Source: Nitrososphaeraceae archaeon (lineage in GTDB: Archaea; Thermoproteota; Nitrososphaeria; Nitrososphaerales; Nitrososphaeraceae). Taken from it: a stretch of DNA of 6,048 bases. The translations under genes and the position numbers were made by a program. The stretch covers positions 1 through 6,048 of the forward strand of contig JAICQW010000109.1 in assembly GCA_025937665.1 (NCBI GenBank). The letters run 5' to 3'. Of this stretch, positions 5,322-6,048 are shown piece after piece; position 1 is the stretch's first letter, and each line of letters starts with the position of its first letter. The notes under the pieces are model-generated. The model was not told the DNA's origin. It saw only the letters and a list, made by a program, of their open reading frames with translations, and made no database searches.

Positions 5322-6048
5322 TTGAAAATTCTACCGGAATATTATTTTAGTTTCCGAAACTCACTAGTTTATGCCATATTATTTGCCATTTGTATAATTT
5401 TGATACCCTCGTTAGGACCTCAAACCTATTCTGAACCTATTGGACTGAATTCTAGCATAATTTTAAGCAATACTTCGCTTGATTCACTAAATCCACAATT
5501 CTCAGTTTCGGACAATACCATTTATGCGGTCTGGATTAGTAATTTAGATGCTAAAAATAGCGAGGTTCTATTCAAAAAACTCGACAATAATTCCATGTCC
5601 TATTCTGCTACAGTTAATATAAGCAATACAACTGGAATTTCAAATCTAGTAAAATTGAGCAGTACAGAAGATAATGTATACATCATATGGGAAGATAAAC
5701 AAGCCGATAAATGGCAATTACTTTTCGGCAAGAGTGACAACAAAGGTTCAAAATTTGATAGCGTAACTAATATTAGTAACGCTACGGGCAATGTACACCT
5801 CCATGATATTTCCTCAGCAGGTAATAATGTATTTGTATTGTGGGCTGCTAATGAAAATATTTCGTCCTCAAATAAAGAAATCTTTTTCAGGAGAAGCAAC
5901 GATAGGGGTGACTCATTTAGTGATGTTCTTAATTTAAGTAATGATAGCGATGATTCGATGGACCCTCACATGGTAATAAATCAAAACGGATCGATAATAT
6001 ACGTTGTTTGGACTACATGCGATACTAAGCATGATGATCCTACGTGTA
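5322..6048 (+). CDS. Secreted or surface-anchored beta-propeller protein, sialidase/BNR-like (partial)
   Basis: The first 242 residues are present; the gene runs off the right edge. A basic residue plus hydrophobic segment (about 14-32) forms a signal peptide or membrane anchor. Then come repeats of about 50 residues, each with a hydrophobic strand ending in tryptophan: IYAVWIS (67-73), VYIIWED (119-125), VFVLWAA (170-176) and IYVVWTT (226-232). Asp-box-like turns S-D-N-K-G-S-K-F (138-145) and S-N-D-R-G-D-S-F (192-199) identify the BNR/sialidase type of propeller. NIS/NLS segments recur after each turn. There are many N-x-S/T sequons, as in archaeal S-layer-associated glycoproteins. Such proteins are often labelled exo-alpha-sialidase in thaumarchaea, but the catalytic arginines and glutamate cannot be judged from this part, so a binding or structural role is as likely. 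The TTG start is the only usable start after an in-frame stop at 5289-5291. Confidence 0.8.
   Translation, partial: MKILPEYYFSFRNSLVYAILFAICIILIPSLGPQTYSEPIGLNSSIILSNTSLDSLNPQFSVSDNTIYAVWISNLDAKNSEVLFKKLDNNSMSYSATVNISNTTGISNLVKLSSTEDNVYIIWEDKQADKWQLLFGKSDNKGSKFDSVTNISNATGNVHLHDISSAGNNVFVLWAANENISSSNKEIFFRRSNDRGDSFSDVLNLSNDSDDSMDPHMVINQNGSIIYVVWTTCDTKHDDPTC

Noticed and set aside
5600..5899. Minus-strand frame of 99 codons with hydrophobic stretches
   Set aside because: It mirrors the beta-propeller gene, whose repeats and Asp boxes on the plus strand are convincing; leucine-rich antisense frames are common opposite such genes.

Overview
The window looks like chromosomal DNA of an archaeon of the Nitrososphaerota (Thaumarchaeota), probably in or near the soil ammonia-oxidiser lineage (Nitrososphaera / Nitrosocosmicus type). 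The grounds are an archaeal S3Ae ribosomal protein next to an archaeal exosome-associated RNA-binding protein and two archaeal RNase P proteins, a DUF6659-like protein of a type I know from this phylum, an XPD-type iron-sulfur helicase, AT-rich DNA, and TATA boxes placed about 26-28 bases before several start codons, as in leaderless archaeal transcripts. The phylum call rests on recognising protein families by eye; the genus is a guess.

Layout. Positions 1-447 (minus) hold the N-terminal part of an XPD/Rad3-type DNA helicase that runs off the left edge. Positions 448-622 are a divergent promoter region. Positions 623-1702 (plus) encode a secreted-domain plus multi-pass membrane protein whose predicted mature N-terminus is a histidine in an H-x2-H-x2-H cluster. 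Convergent to it, 1849-2217 (minus) encode a DUF6659-like protein; its TATA box lies inside a perfect inverted repeat. A 398-base gene-free stretch follows, with a cluster of GAAAT/ATTTC elements, and then a 56-residue single-pass membrane protein (2616-2786).

Positions 2874-4984 form a compact plus-strand RNA/translation cluster: ribosomal protein S3Ae (eS1), the COG1325 RNA-binding exosome-associated protein, RNase P component 3 (Rpp30) and RNase P component 2 (Pop5). The last two are partners in the archaeal RNase P holoenzyme and their genes overlap by 14 bases, so the block links ribosome assembly, RNA turnover and tRNA 5' maturation. The Rpp30 reading frame continues upstream of its first ATG with family-like sequence but no ATG, GTG or TTG, which is the oddest coding feature here.

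Positions 4985-5321 contain no gene that I can see, but include a weak C/D-box-like RNA candidate and a 12-base tandem duplication. From 5322 to the right edge a secreted or surface-anchored beta-propeller protein of the sialidase/BNR type begins. It is cut off by the window end.

I see no CRISPR array, insertion sequence, tRNA or rRNA, and no convincing new multi-gene system. The points most worth following are the Rpp30 start, the N-terminal histidine cluster of the membrane protein, and the operator-like repeat over the DUF6659 promoter.
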